Shown here one piece after another: positions 25,191 to 33,815 of a stretch of 64,000 nucleotides of DNA. Both the position numbers and the translations under genes were made by a program. Origin of the DNA: Georgenia satyanarayanai (GTDB lineage Bacteria; Actinomycetota; Actinomycetes; Actinomycetales; Actinomycetaceae); contig NZ_VUKC01000002.1 of NCBI RefSeq assembly GCF_009193135.1, positions 62,001-126,000 of the forward strand, written 5' to 3'. Position 1 is the stretch's first letter. Every line of letters begins with the position of its first letter. The notes under the pieces were generated by a model. That model was given only the letters and a program-made list of their open reading frames with translations, ran no database searches and was not told the origin of the DNA.

Positions 25191-26186
25191 ATGACACCAC
25201 ACGCGAGCACGACCCGTCGCTCCCGCGCCCGGCGCGGGCTGCCGGCCCTCCTCCTCCTCCCCCTCCTCCTCGTCCTGGCCGGCTGCTTCCGGCTGGACAT
25301 GGGCCTGACGATCAACGACGACGACACCCTCGACGTCTCCATGGAGGTCGGTGACCTCACCGGCATGGCCACGCGCGAGGACATGGACTGCTCCTCGATG
25401 GAGTCCGAGCTGGGCGGCGCCCCCGACGAGGCGGAGTTCGCCGTCGAGGACATCGAGGACGAGGACGGCAACTTCGGATGCCGCATCTCCGCGACCGGCG
25501 CGCCGATCGACTCGATGACCGGCGAGGGCATGACCATCGAGAAGGTCGACGACACCTACGTCTTCTCCTTCGACGGTGACGAGACCGGCATGGGCGACAC
25601 GAGCAGCCTCGAGGACATGCCGGCCGGCATGGAGCCCCAGGTGGCCATCTCCGTCACCTTCCCCGGTGAGGTCATCGAGGCCGACGGCGAGATCGACGGC
25701 AACACGGTGACGTGGACCGGCATCGAGGCCTTCGCGGCCGGCGGCAGCGCCACCGGCGAGGCCACCGGCAACGGCGGCGGCAGCGCGGGTGGCGTGTCCA
25801 CCGCCGTGTGGGTCGTCCTCGGCGTCGTCGCCCTGCTCGCGGTCGCCGCACTCATCTTCTTCATCACGCGCAGGAAGAAGGGCGGCGCGTCCGGCGGCTC
25901 GGACGCCCCCTACGGCGGTCCCGCCGGTCAGCCCGGCCAGGTCCCCAACGAGCCCGGCCCCGGCTTCCCGGCGCAGCCCGGGGCGGGTCAGCCGGTCGGC
26001 GGCTTCGGCCCCACCGACCAGGTCCCGGCCGACCCGGGCCCCGGCTACCCCGGCCAGCAGCCCCCGGCCGCCCCGGCCCCGTCCACGACGGCGGCCGCGG
26101 ACACGCCGGTCGACCGACCGGAGGGCTCGCCGTTCGCGCCGTCGCCCGAGCCGCCGCACCAGTCCGACGAGGACCAGCAGCGCTGA
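25191..26186 (+). CDS. LppM-like lipoprotein with C-terminal membrane anchor
   Basis: A signal peptide ending LVLAGC gives a lipobox with cysteine at about residue 32. Then comes a beta-rich, acidic domain (FRLDMGLTINDDDTLDVS and later GNTVTWTGIEA) that matches the LppM domain known from mycobacterial lipoproteins linked to phosphatidyl-inositol mannoside handling. A transmembrane helix (VWVVLGVVALLAVAALIFF) is followed by a Gly/Pro-rich cytoplasmic tail of about 100 residues. It is unusual for carrying both a lipid anchor and a membrane helix, though LppM proteins do. Start ATG 25191. Confidence 0.82.
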   Translation: MTPHASTTRRSRARRGLPALLLLPLLLVLAGCFRLDMGLTINDDDTLDVSMEVGDLTGMATREDMDCSSMESELGGAPDEAEFAVEDIEDEDGNFGCRISATGAPIDSMTGEGMTIEKVDDTYVFSFDGDETGMGDTSSLEDMPAGMEPQVAISVTFPGEVIEADGEIDGNTVTWTGIEAFAAGGSATGEATGNGGGSAGGVSTAVWVVLGVVALLAVAALIFFITRRKKGGASGGSDAPYGGPAGQPGQVPNEPGPGFPAQPGAGQPVGGFGPTDQVPADPGPGYPGQQPPAAPAPSTTAAADTPVDRPEGSPFAPSPEPPHQSDEDQQR

Positions 26187-26193
26187 GTGACAC

Positions 26194-26226
26194 AAGGCCC
26201 CGCCGTGCACTGCACGGCGGGGCCTT
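26194..26226. terminator. Strong hairpin between the LppM-like gene and purA
   Basis: AAGGCCCCGCCGTGCA pairs with the following TGCACGGCGGGGCCTT around a single loop base, or 13 pairs plus a 7-base loop. It lies between two convergent stops and can end both transcripts. Confidence 0.88.
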
Positions 26227-26241
26227 CGTCGTTCCCGGCGC

Positions 26242-27528
26242 TCAGTCGAGCAGGGAGTGGCGCACGATCGTGGCGGCGCGGTCGGGGCCGACGCCGATCG
26301 AGGAGATCCGCGCCCCGGACATCTCCTCCAGCGCGAGCACGTAGCGCTGGGCGGCGTCGGGCAGGTCGGAGAACTCGCGAGCGCCGCTGATGTCCTCGCT
26401 CCAGCCGTCGAGCTCCTCGTACACCGGGCGGGCGTGGTGGAAGTCGGTCTGGTTGGGGGGCATCTCGTCCACGCGCCGGCCGTCGACCTCGTAGGCCACG
26501 CACACCGGGATCTTCTCCAGGCCGGTGAGGACGTCGAGCTTGGTGAGGACGAGGTCGGTCAACCCGTTGACCCGGCTGGCGAAGCGCGCGACGACGGCGT
26601 CGTACCAGCCGCAGCGGCGGGGGCGTCCCGTCGTCGTCCCGTACTCCCCGCCCACGCTGCGCAGCCGCTCACCGGACTCGTCGTGCAGCTCGGTGGGGAA
26701 CGGCCCCTCACCGACCCGGGTCGTGTACGCCTTGACGACGCCGACGACACGGTCGATCCGCGTGGGGCCGACGCCGCTGCCGGTGCACGCTCCACCGGCG
26801 GTGGCCGAGGAGGAGGTGACGAACGGGTAGGTGCCGTGGTCGACGTCGAGCATGGCGGCCTGGCCGGCCTCGAAGACGACCGTGCGCCCCTCGTCGAGGG
26901 CCTGGTTGAGCACGAGGGAGGTGTCGGCGACCATCGGGCGCAGCCGCTCCGCGTAGGCGAGCAGCTCGTCGGTGACCTCGTCGACGTCGACGGCACGGCG
27001 GTTGTAGACCTTGAGGAGGAGCTGGTTCTTCTGCACCAGCGCGCCCTCGACCTTCTGCCGCAGGATCTTCTCGTCGAAGATGTCCTGGACCCGGATGCCC
27101 ACGCGCGCCATCTTGTCGGCGTAGGTGGGCCCGATGCCCCGACCGGTGGTGCCGATCTGCCGCTTCCCGAGGAACCGCTCGGTCACCTTGTCCAGGGTGC
27201 GGTTGTAGGACGGGATGAGGTGGGCACCGGAGGAGACGAGGAGCCTGGAGACGTCCACGCCCCGGGCAGTGAGCCCGTCGAGCTCGGCGAAGAGCACCTC
27301 GAGGTCGACCACCACCCCGTTGCCGATGACCGGCGTGCACCCCGGGCTGAGGATGCCGGAGGGCAGGAGGTGGAGGGCGTACTTCTCCTCGCCGACGACG
27401 ACCGTGTGCCCCGCGTTGTTGCCCCCGTTGAACTTGACGACGTAGTCGACCTGGGAGCTGAGCTGGTCGGTGGCCTTCCCCTTGCCCTCGTCGCCCCACT
27501 GGGCTCCGACGACGACGACCGCTGGCAT
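26242..27528 (-). CDS. purA: Adenylosuccinate synthetase
   Basis: PurA makes adenylosuccinate from IMP, aspartate and GTP, the first step of AMP branch synthesis. The 428-residue sequence has [20 protein letters not shown], the [13 protein letters not shown] loop and a C-terminal region expected for the family. The ATG at 27528 was chosen since AAAGGGA lies six bases before it; an ATG two codons earlier is too close to that site. It is a single gene, ended by the hairpin at 26194-26226. Confidence 0.97.
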   Translation of the reverse strand: MPAVVVVGAQWGDEGKGKATDQLSSQVDYVVKFNGGNNAGHTVVVGEEKYALHLLPSGILSPGCTPVIGNGVVVDLEVLFAELDGLTARGVDVSRLLVSSGAHLIPSYNRTLDKVTERFLGKRQIGTTGRGIGPTYADKMARVGIRVQDIFDEKILRQKVEGALVQKNQLLLKVYNRRAVDVDEVTDELLAYAERLRPMVADTSLVLNQALDEGRTVVFEAGQAAMLDVDHGTYPFVTSSSATAGGACTGSGVGPTRIDRVVGVVKAYTTRVGEGPFPTELHDESGERLRSVGGEYGTTTGRPRRCGWYDAVVARFASRVNGLTDLVLTKLDVLTGLEKIPVCVAYEVDGRRVDEMPPNQTDFHHARPVYEELDGWSEDISGAREFSDLPDAAQRYVLALEEMSGARISSIGVGPDRAATIVRHSLLD

Positions 27529-27699
27529 GTTCATCCCTTTCGCTGGAGGCGGGCGCCGATCGGCTCCCGGGACAGGTTACCGAACCCGCACCTCCGGCGG
27601 TTCGGGGTGCAGTCGGTGGCGCGCCCGCCTAGGCTCGTCGAGGTAAACGGACCGGGCACTGCCGCGCGCGCACCGAGCGCGGCGGCCAGAGGGAGCAGC

Positions 27700-28029
27700 A
27701 TGATCGAGATCGCGGCGTCATCGACCACGACGACGGTGACGATCAGCGGGGATCTCGACCTCGCCGAACGCGGTCAGTTCCCCGAGGCGACCGCCCGGGT
27801 GAGCGGGCTGCGCCGCCAGCTCCTCGTCATCGACATGTGCGACGTCACGTTCATGGACTCCACCGGCGCCGCGTTCCTCATCGCGCTCGCCGACGCCGCG
27901 GGCAAGCGCGGGGGCGCGGCCGTCCTGCGCGGCTGCCAGGACCGCGAGCTCTTCGTGCTCGAGATCTGCGGCGCGCTGGGCAGCTTCCGGATCGACACCG
28001 AGCACCGCTGCGAGCGCCAGGCCTCCTGA
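27700..28029 (+). CDS. STAS-domain anti-anti-sigma factor-like protein
   Basis: A 109-residue single STAS domain. The phosphorylatable position is in CDVTFMDSTGAAFLIAL, where DSTG replaces the more usual DSSG. Such proteins bind an anti-sigma kinase when unphosphorylated and release the sigma factor. GGGAG precedes the ATG at 27700. It is convergent with, and only 5 bp from, the large PP2C/HATPase gene, which would be its cognate phosphatase and kinase. Confidence 0.85.
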   Translation: MIEIAASSTTTTVTISGDLDLAERGQFPEATARVSGLRRQLLVIDMCDVTFMDSTGAAFLIALADAAGKRGGAAVLRGCQDRELFVLEICGALGSFRIDTEHRCERQAS

Positions 28030-28034
28030 GCCGG

Positions 28035-30236
28035 CTACCGCTGGGCGCTGCGCTCCCCCCAGGGCTCCTTGCCGCGCACCCGCGCCCACACGACTTTGCC
28101 GGCCGGGGTGGGCCGCCAGCCCCACTCGGCGAGGCGGGAGATGATGTGGAGCCCGAAGCCGCCCACGCGGCCGACCCGCCCCTCGCGGACCACCGGCGGG
28201 CTCGGGTTGGCATCCTCGACCTCGATGCGCAGGCCGTCACCGGTGTCGCGCAGCCGCAGGTCCACGCGGCCCCACCCGTGCATGACCGCGTTGGCCACCA
28301 GCTCGGAGGCGACAAGCTCGGCGGCGGCGGTGTCCTCGATGTCCCAGGCCTCGCAGGCCCGCAGGACGGCGTGCCGCGCCCGGGCGATCGTCCTGGGGTC
28401 CATCGGCATCTGCCAGCGCCGCTCGCGGGGACCGGACCACGAGTGGGTGGGGTCGGAGGCCGGGTCGGGCACCCGGAGGACGACGACGGCGATGTCGTCC
28501 TCGGGCGCGTCGGCGAGCTGCTGGAGCAGCTCCTCGCCGATGCCGGCGGCATCCGGGGCGTCGATGCGCTCGGCGGCCGAGACGAGGGCGGCGACGCCGT
28601 CGCGCATGGAGCGGTCGCGCCGCTCGACGAGCCCGTCGGTGTAGAAGACGAGGACGTCACCGGGCCGTACGACCGCGTGGCCGGTGTGCCGGGGGCGGCC
28701 ACCGAAGCCGACGAGCGGCCCGTTGGCCCCCTCGAGCTGGGTGGCGCGCCCGCCGCTGACGTGGACGATCGGCAGGTGCCCGGCGCGGGAGTAGGCGACG
28801 TCCCACGTCTCCCCGCCCGGCCGCGGGTGGAGGGTGGCGTAGACGAACGAGGCGGGCCGGGCGATGCGCATGCTCGCGACGAGCCGGTCGACACGGCCGA
28901 GGACCTTGCCGGGCTCGACGAACTCGGCGGCGTAGGCCCGCACGACCGAGCGCAGCTGGCCCATCGCCGCCGCGGCCTCGACGTCGTGCCCGACGACGTC
29001 CCCCACGACGACGCCGACTCGGCCCTCGCCCATGTCGAGGACGTCGTACCAGTCCCCGCCGACCTGGGCGTGCTCGGAGCTCGGCGCGTAGTAGCTCCAC
29101 ACGTCCACGCCCTCGACGTGGCTCTGCTCGGGCAGCATGGCGCGCTGCAACGTCTCCGCGAGGCGGTGCTCGCGGTCGTAGAGCTGGAGGTTGTCCATCG
29201 CCATGCCCACACGGCGGGCGACGAGCTCGAGGACGGTCGTCAGCTCCCCCGCCGGCAGGGTGCTCTCCTCGGTGCCGAGGTCCGGCGGGCGGACGGCGAG
29301 CACGGCGAGCACCGCCTTGCGCCCGAGCACGGGCAGGAGCCACAGGGGCCCGTCGTCGGGCGCGGACCCGTCCCGGGCGACGAGCGCGAGGAGCTCCCCG
29401 GTGAGGGTGCCCTCCTCCGCGGGCTCACGCGGGTCGACGACGACGGTCTGCATGCGGGTGTCGAGGAAGAGGCCGACGACGGGGTCGGGGACCCCACGCA
29501 GCCGGGCCTGACGGCGCAGGTCACGGCGGTGGTAGGAGATCCCGGCGAGATCGGTGAGCTTCTGGAGCTCGGTGCCGTCGGCGTAGAACGCCGCCCAGGG
29601 GACGATGCGCCGCTCGAGCAGCGCGGAGATCTCCACGAGCGCGGTCGCGGAGTCGACGTCGGCGAGGATGTCCGAGACCCGCGCGACGAGGCTCAGGCCG
29701 CGCTGGGCCCGCTCCTCCACCGCGGCCCGCTCCTCGGCGAGGACGGCGGACGCGAGCTCCTCGGTGGCGTCGCGCACGGTGACGAGCCACCGGTCCCAGC
29801 CGCCCGCGCCGGGACCGAGCGGGCTGAAGGACACGGTGGCGCGGTAGGAGGTGCCGTCCCTGCGCGGCACGGAGCGCACGACGGAGACGGGAAGACCCGC
29901 GACGAGCGCCTCGCGCAGCGCGGGCGAGCTGCGGCCACGGGAGGTGACGAGCTCGGGCGCGGAGTCGCGCAGCTCGGCGACCGAGTAGCCGGTCATCTCC
30001 GCCAGCGAGGAGCTGACCCACACGACGCGGTAACCGGCGGGCTGGGTGGAGAGGTCGACGTCGACGACGTAGGTCGGGTCGGGCAGCGCCTCGAGCAGCT
30101 CGCTCGAACGGACGCCGAGCGCCTCGGGCCGCTCCGGCACGTCCTCCGCACGCCGTGCCGGATGGGTGCGGACGGTGCCGTCGGGAGGGGTCGGAGAGTC
30201 CACCGGTGCGGGCGCACCGCTGTCCGGTCCGGTCAT
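28035..30236 (-). CDS. PAS-GAF-PP2C (SpoIIE) phosphatase with C-terminal HATPase domain
   Basis: The 733-residue protein has four modules: a PAS sensor (about residues 45-165), a GAF-like domain (185-350), a SpoIIE/PP2C phosphatase (about 360-570; metal motifs QVGGDWYD at 391-398 and GDVVGHD at 412-418), and a histidine-kinase-like ATPase of the anti-sigma type (590-725; ELVANAVMHG, DANPSPP and GFGLHII). The PP2C domain would dephosphorylate a STAS partner and the ATPase could phosphorylate it, so both opposing activities lie in one protein. ATG 30236 has CGGAGAG upstream. It lies between two STAS genes. Confidence 0.9.
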   Translation of the reverse strand: MTGPDSGAPAPVDSPTPPDGTVRTHPARRAEDVPERPEALGVRSSELLEALPDPTYVVDVDLSTQPAGYRVVWVSSSLAEMTGYSVAELRDSAPELVTSRGRSSPALREALVAGLPVSVVRSVPRRDGTSYRATVSFSPLGPGAGGWDRWLVTVRDATEELASAVLAEERAAVEERAQRGLSLVARVSDILADVDSATALVEISALLERRIVPWAAFYADGTELQKLTDLAGISYHRRDLRRQARLRGVPDPVVGLFLDTRMQTVVVDPREPAEEGTLTGELLALVARDGSAPDDGPLWLLPVLGRKAVLAVLAVRPPDLGTEESTLPAGELTTVLELVARRVGMAMDNLQLYDREHRLAETLQRAMLPEQSHVEGVDVWSYYAPSSEHAQVGGDWYDVLDMGEGRVGVVVGDVVGHDVEAAAAMGQLRSVVRAYAAEFVEPGKVLGRVDRLVASMRIARPASFVYATLHPRPGGETWDVAYSRAGHLPIVHVSGGRATQLEGANGPLVGFGGRPRHTGHAVVRPGDVLVFYTDGLVERRDRSMRDGVAALVSAAERIDAPDAAGIGEELLQQLADAPEDDIAVVVLRVPDPASDPTHSWSGPRERRWQMPMDPRTIARARHAVLRACEAWDIEDTAAAELVASELVANAVMHGWGRVDLRLRDTGDGLRIEVEDANPSPPVVREGRVGRVGGFGLHIISRLAEWGWRPTPAGKVVWARVRGKEPWGERSAQR

Positions 30237-30321
30237 GTTGTCTCTCCGATCGTCCTGAGTCTCCTAGGATGCCGTGGAGGACGTTCCGGCGCGAACCGCC
30301 GGACCAGCAGAAGGAGAGCCT

Positions 30322-30711
30322 GTGCGCGACGACAGTTCGACAAGCAGCCGCGGCCCCGAGACCGGCACCGCGTCGGTCATGGTGGCCCAGGGGCGCACCC
30401 GGCTCGTCCTGTCCGGTGAGATCGACGTCGCTCTCAGCAGCGAGCTCACCGAGGCGGTCGCGGAGGCCGAGTCGTCCCGCAACCCCGTGGAGATCGACGC
30501 CCGGCACGTCACCTTCATGGACTCCTCGGGCGTCGCGCTGCTCGCGCGGCTCGCCCACCGCACCCCCGGCCCGCTCACGATGATCAAGCCGCCCGACGTC
30601 GTCCGGTTCCTCCTCGACATCACGCGCCTGGGCGACGTCGTGACGATCGTCGAGGACGACCCGGGCTTCCCCGAGCCCACCGAGCCGCCGAGCGGCGACG
30701 ACGCCGCCTGA
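30322..30711 (+). CDS. STAS-domain anti-anti-sigma factor
   Basis: The 129-residue protein has one STAS domain with the canonical HVTFMDSSGVALLARL (phosphorylatable serine in DSSG) and an acidic N- and C-terminal tail. It starts with GTG at 30322, preceded by GAAGGAG five bases upstream. An in-frame GTG 16 codons earlier has no such site. It is divergent from the PP2C gene; the shared 85-bp region holds TCCTAGGA at its centre. Confidence 0.88.
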   Translation: MRDDSSTSSRGPETGTASVMVAQGRTRLVLSGEIDVALSSELTEAVAEAESSRNPVEIDARHVTFMDSSGVALLARLAHRTPGPLTMIKPPDVVRFLLDITRLGDVVTIVEDDPGFPEPTEPPSGDDAA

Positions 30712-30718
30712 CCCGTCA

Positions 30719-30766
30719 GACGCCGAGAGCCGGGTTCCTCCGTGGAGGAACCCGGCTCTCGGCGTC
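30719..30766. terminator. Long perfect hairpin after the STAS gene and fba
   Basis: A 23-bp perfect stem (30719-30741 with 30744-30766) with a very small loop lies between two convergent stops. It can terminate both. Confidence 0.92.
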
Positions 30767-30779
30767 GTGGGAAGGTGCG

Positions 30780-31802
30780 TCAGGCCATCTTCGTGCCGGC
30801 CGAGCGCAGCTGCTGGCAGGCCTCGACGATGCGGGCGGCCATGCCGGCCTCGGCGGCCTTGCCCCAGGCGCGGGGGTCGTAGGCCTTCTTGTTGCCGACG
30901 TCGCCGTCGACCTTGAGCACGCCGTCGTAGTTGCGGAACATGTGCTCGACGACGGGGCGGGTGAACGCGTACTGGGTGTCGGTGTCGACGTTCATCTTGA
31001 TGACGCCGTTGTCGACGGCGAGGGCGATCTCCTCGGCCGTCGAGCCGGACCCGCCGTGGAAGACGAGGTCGAACGGCGACTCCTTGCCGATCTCCTGGCC
31101 GACGACGCGCTGGATCTCACCGAGGATCTCCGGGCGGAGCTTGACCGCACCGGGCTTGTAGACACCGTGGACGTTGCCGAAGGTGAGGGCGGTGAGGTAG
31201 CGGCCCTTCTCGCCGGCGCCGAGCGCCCGCACGGTGGCCAGGCCGTCCTCGGGCGTGGTGTAGAGCTTCTCGTTGATCTCGGCCTCGTGGCCGTCCTCCT
31301 CGCCACCGACGACGCCGACCTCGATCTCGAGGATCGTGCGCGCCTTCTGGGAGAGCTCGAGGAGCTCCTCGGCGATGACGAGGTTCTCCTCCAGCGGGAC
31401 GGTGGAGCCGTCGAACATGTGCGACTGGAACATCGGGTTCTTGCCGGCGGCGACCTCCTCGGCCTCCATGGCGAGCAGCGGCTTCACCCAGGAGTCGAGG
31501 TTCTCCTTGACGCAGTGGTCGGTGTGCAGCGCGATGGTGACGCCGTAGTTCTTGGCGACCTCGTGCGCGTAGGCGGCCAGGGCGCGGGTGCCGGTCACCC
31601 GGTCCTTGATCGTGGAGCCGGAGGCGTACTCGCCGCCGCCGACGGAGACCTGGATGATGCCGTCACTCTCGGCCTCGGCGAAGCCGCGGATCGCGGCGGT
31701 CACCGTCTGGGAGGAAGTGATGTTGATGGCCGGGTAAGCGAACTTGCCCGCCTTCGCCCTGTCGAGCATCTCGTTGTAGGACTCGGGGGTTGCGATGGGC
31801 AC
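30780..31802 (-). CDS. fbaA: Class II fructose-bisphosphate aldolase
   Basis: The zinc-dependent enzyme splits fructose 1,6-bisphosphate in glycolysis and acts in reverse in gluconeogenesis. The 340 residues include TDHC (zinc histidine), SHMFDGS, LEIEVGVVGGEEDG, the glycine-rich phosphate loop FHGGSGS and NVDTDTQYAF. The GTG at 31802 follows AGGAGG by six bases and matches the family start. Upstream codons show no conservation. Confidence 0.96.
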   Translation of the reverse strand: MPIATPESYNEMLDRAKAGKFAYPAINITSSQTVTAAIRGFAEAESDGIIQVSVGGGEYASGSTIKDRVTGTRALAAYAHEVAKNYGVTIALHTDHCVKENLDSWVKPLLAMEAEEVAAGKNPMFQSHMFDGSTVPLEENLVIAEELLELSQKARTILEIEVGVVGGEEDGHEAEINEKLYTTPEDGLATVRALGAGEKGRYLTALTFGNVHGVYKPGAVKLRPEILGEIQRVVGQEIGKESPFDLVFHGGSGSTAEEIALAVDNGVIKMNVDTDTQYAFTRPVVEHMFRNYDGVLKVDGDVGNKKAYDPRAWGKAAEAGMAARIVEACQQLRSAGTKMA

Positions 31803-31881
31803 GCTGGCCTCCTGTGAAGATCGACGCAGATGAACGTGGACGATTGTGGCACGGTCACCCGGGACGCACGTAGGACCTCCA

Positions 31882-32505
31882 TCACCTGGGACCGGGACCG
31901 TGCTGCAGCACCCACGCGTACATGGCGACGGCGGCCGCCGCCCCGACGTTGAGCGACCGCGTGGATCCGTACTGGGTGATGTGGAGGATCTCCGTGCAGG
32001 CGGCCCGCGCCTCGGCCGACAGCCCACCCGACTCCTGCCCGAAGAGCAGGACGGCGCCGTCCGGCAGCGCCCGGTGCTCGAGGGGCACGGACCCGGGGAC
32101 GTTGTCGATGCCGATGACCGGCAGGCCCTGCGCCCGCGCCCACGCGACGAGCCCGGCGACGTCGTCGTGGTGGTGCAGGTGCTGGTAGCGGTCGGTGACC
32201 ATCGCCCCGCGCCGGTTCCAGCGCCGCCGGCCGACGATGTGGACCGCGGCGACCGCGAAGGCGTTGGCGGTTCGGACCACCGAGCCGATGTTGAAGTCGT
32301 GGCCGAGGTTCTCGATCGCCACGTGGAGGCGGTGACGGCGGGAGTCGATGTCCTCGACGATCGCCTCGAGCCGCCAGTAGCGGTACTCGTCGACGACGTT
32401 GCGCCGGTCCCCCTCGGCGAGCAGCCGGGGGTCCAGCCGCGGGTCCTGGGGCCACGCCTCCGGGCCGCCGGGCCAGGGCCCGACGCCGACCTGCTCCTCG
32501 CTCAA
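31882..32505 (-). CDS. SpoU/TrmH-family RNA 2'-O-methyltransferase
   Basis: The 207-residue protein has the SPOUT motifs: ENLGHDFNIGSVVRTANAFA (motif 1), LLFGQESGGLS (motif 2) and ITQYGSTRSLNVGAAAAVAMYAW (motif 3). It methylates a ribose in tRNA or rRNA using SAM, but the exact target cannot be told. It has a TTG start at 32505 that overlaps the lemA stop (TTGA), with no ribosome-binding site, so termination-reinitiation from lemA is likely. A preceding frame shows no conserved N-terminus. Confidence 0.85.
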   Translation of the reverse strand: MSEEQVGVGPWPGGPEAWPQDPRLDPRLLAEGDRRNVVDEYRYWRLEAIVEDIDSRRHRLHVAIENLGHDFNIGSVVRTANAFAVAAVHIVGRRRWNRRGAMVTDRYQHLHHHDDVAGLVAWARAQGLPVIGIDNVPGSVPLEHRALPDGAVLLFGQESGGLSAEARAACTEILHITQYGSTRSLNVGAAAAVAMYAWVLQHGPGPR

Positions 32506-33161
32506 GCGTCGCGTCGCGGGTCGTACCCCCCGCGCTGACCACCGAAGGAGGGGCCGCCGTCGACGGGCGCGGCGGGGCCGGGTGTCTCGCCGGCGGTGAA
32601 GTGCACCGAGGGGACGGCACGGACCGCGGGGTCGTTGGCCTCGAAGTACTCCGCGCGCCGGAAGGCGAACATGTTGGCGACGAGGTTCGACGGGAAGGTC
32701 TCGGTCTTCGTGTTGAGCTGGCGCACGTTGGCGTTGTAGAAGCGCCGGCCGGCGGCGATGCGGTCCTCGGTGCCGGTGAGCTCGGCCTGGAGGTCGGCGA
32801 AGTTCTCCGAGGAGCGCAGCTGCGGGTAGCTCTCCGCGACGGCGAAGAGCCGGCTCAGCGCACCGCTCAGGGCGTTCTCGGTCCGCGCCTGCTCGGCGGG
32901 GCCGAGCCCGCCGCCGGCCGCGGCGGCCCGGGCGCGGGTGACCTCGTCGAAGACCTCCCGCTCCTGGGCGGCGTAGCCCTTGACGGTCTCGACGAGGTTC
33001 GGCACGAGGGAGTGGCGCCGGTGGAGCTCGACGTCGATCTGCCGCCACGCCTCCTGGACGAGGTTGCGCAGCCGGACCAGGCCGTTGTACGTCGCGATCG
33101 CCCAGACGGCGACGACGACGACGAGCACGGCCAGGACGACGAGCACGACGAGCATCTCCAC
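32502..33161 (-). CDS. lemA: LemA family membrane protein
   Basis: An N-terminal membrane helix (MLVVLVVLAVLVVVVAVWAIA) is followed by YNGLVRLRNLVQEAWRQIDVELHRRHSLVPNLV-type sequence, the LemA core, and a long helical domain ending FNANVRQLNT-like (YNANVRQLNTKTETFPSNLVA). A Gly/Pro tail of about 35 residues follows. The role of LemA is not well defined; it is an envelope protein often linked to TPM or peptidases. GTG at 33161 or the ATG two codons later may be the true start. It precedes the methyltransferase with a coupled overlap. Confidence 0.9.
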   Translation of the reverse strand: MEMLVVLVVLAVLVVVVAVWAIATYNGLVRLRNLVQEAWRQIDVELHRRHSLVPNLVETVKGYAAQEREVFDEVTRARAAAAGGGLGPAEQARTENALSGALSRLFAVAESYPQLRSSENFADLQAELTGTEDRIAAGRRFYNANVRQLNTKTETFPSNLVANMFAFRRAEYFEANDPAVRAVPSVHFTAGETPGPAAPVDGGPSFGGQRGGYDPRRDA

Positions 33162-33203
33162 CCGCTCAGCCTGTCACAGGAGGACCCGAGCGACCCGGCG
33201 ACC

Positions 33204-33782
33204 TCAGCGGGCGGTGAGCCCGAGGTCCTCCAGGCCGAGGGCGGCGAGGTAGCGGACGCCCGTCTCCTCCACGCGCTCACGCGCGCCGGTGTCGCGGTCG
33301 ACGACGACGGCGGCGCCGACGACCTCCGCGCCTGCCTCGCGCAGCGCCTCGATGGCGGTGAGCAGGCTGCCGCCGGTGGTCGAGGTGTCCTCGACGGCGA
33401 CGACGCGGCGGCCGGCGACGTCGGGGCCCTCGACGCGCCGCTGCAGGCCGTGGGCCTTGGCCTCCTTGCGCACGACGCACGCGTCGACGGTGAGGCCACG
33501 GGAGGCGGCGGCGTGGAGGATCGCGGTGGCGACCGGGTCGGCGCCCATGGTGAGGCCGCCGACGGCGTCGACCTCCTCCGGACCGAGCCCCGCCTCCTCG
33601 AGGAGGTCGAGCATGACGTGGCCCACGAGGGGCGCCGCCGCGTGGTGGAGGGTGACGCGCCGCATGTCGACGTAGTGGTCGGAGGTGCGGCCGCTGGCGA
33701 GCGTCACCTCACCGCGGATGACGGCGAGGTCGCGGACGTGCCGGGCGAGGGCGCTGCGCAGGGAGTCGTTGGGGGAGGTCAC
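33204..33782 (-). CDS. pyrE: Orotate phosphoribosyltransferase
   Basis: PyrE makes OMP from orotate and PRPP in pyrimidine synthesis. The 192-residue protein has LASGRTSDHYVDMRRV, GGLTMGADPVA, RKEAKAHGLQ and the PRPP loop VVAVEDTSTTGGSLLTA. The GTG start at 33782 is preceded six bases earlier by TACCCT on the minus strand, suggesting leaderless transcription. It is divergent from xth with only 33 bp between starts. Confidence 0.95.
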   Translation of the reverse strand: MTSPNDSLRSALARHVRDLAVIRGEVTLASGRTSDHYVDMRRVTLHHAAAPLVGHVMLDLLEEAGLGPEEVDAVGGLTMGADPVATAILHAAASRGLTVDACVVRKEAKAHGLQRRVEGPDVAGRRVVAVEDTSTTGGSLLTAIEALREAGAEVVGAAVVVDRDTGARERVEETGVRYLAALGLEDLGLTAR

Positions 33783-33788
33783 GGCTGC

Positions 33789-33808
33789 AGGGTACCGGCC
33801 GGTAGCCT
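33789..33808. promoter_or_regulatory. Back-to-back leaderless promoters of pyrE and xth
   Basis: The -10 box for pyrE is TACCCT (minus strand, 33789-33794), six bases before its GTG. The -10 box for xth is TAGCCT (plus strand, 33803-33808), seven bases before its ATG. Both genes lack a ribosome-binding site. With only 33 bp between the two start codons, each -35 region would lie inside the opposite gene. Confidence 0.6.
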
Positions 33809-33815
33809 CGCCCCC

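Noticed and set aside
30719-30766. The 23-bp hairpin considered as a mobile element end
   Set aside because: It lies exactly between two convergent stops and has no flanking repeats. A terminator explains it.
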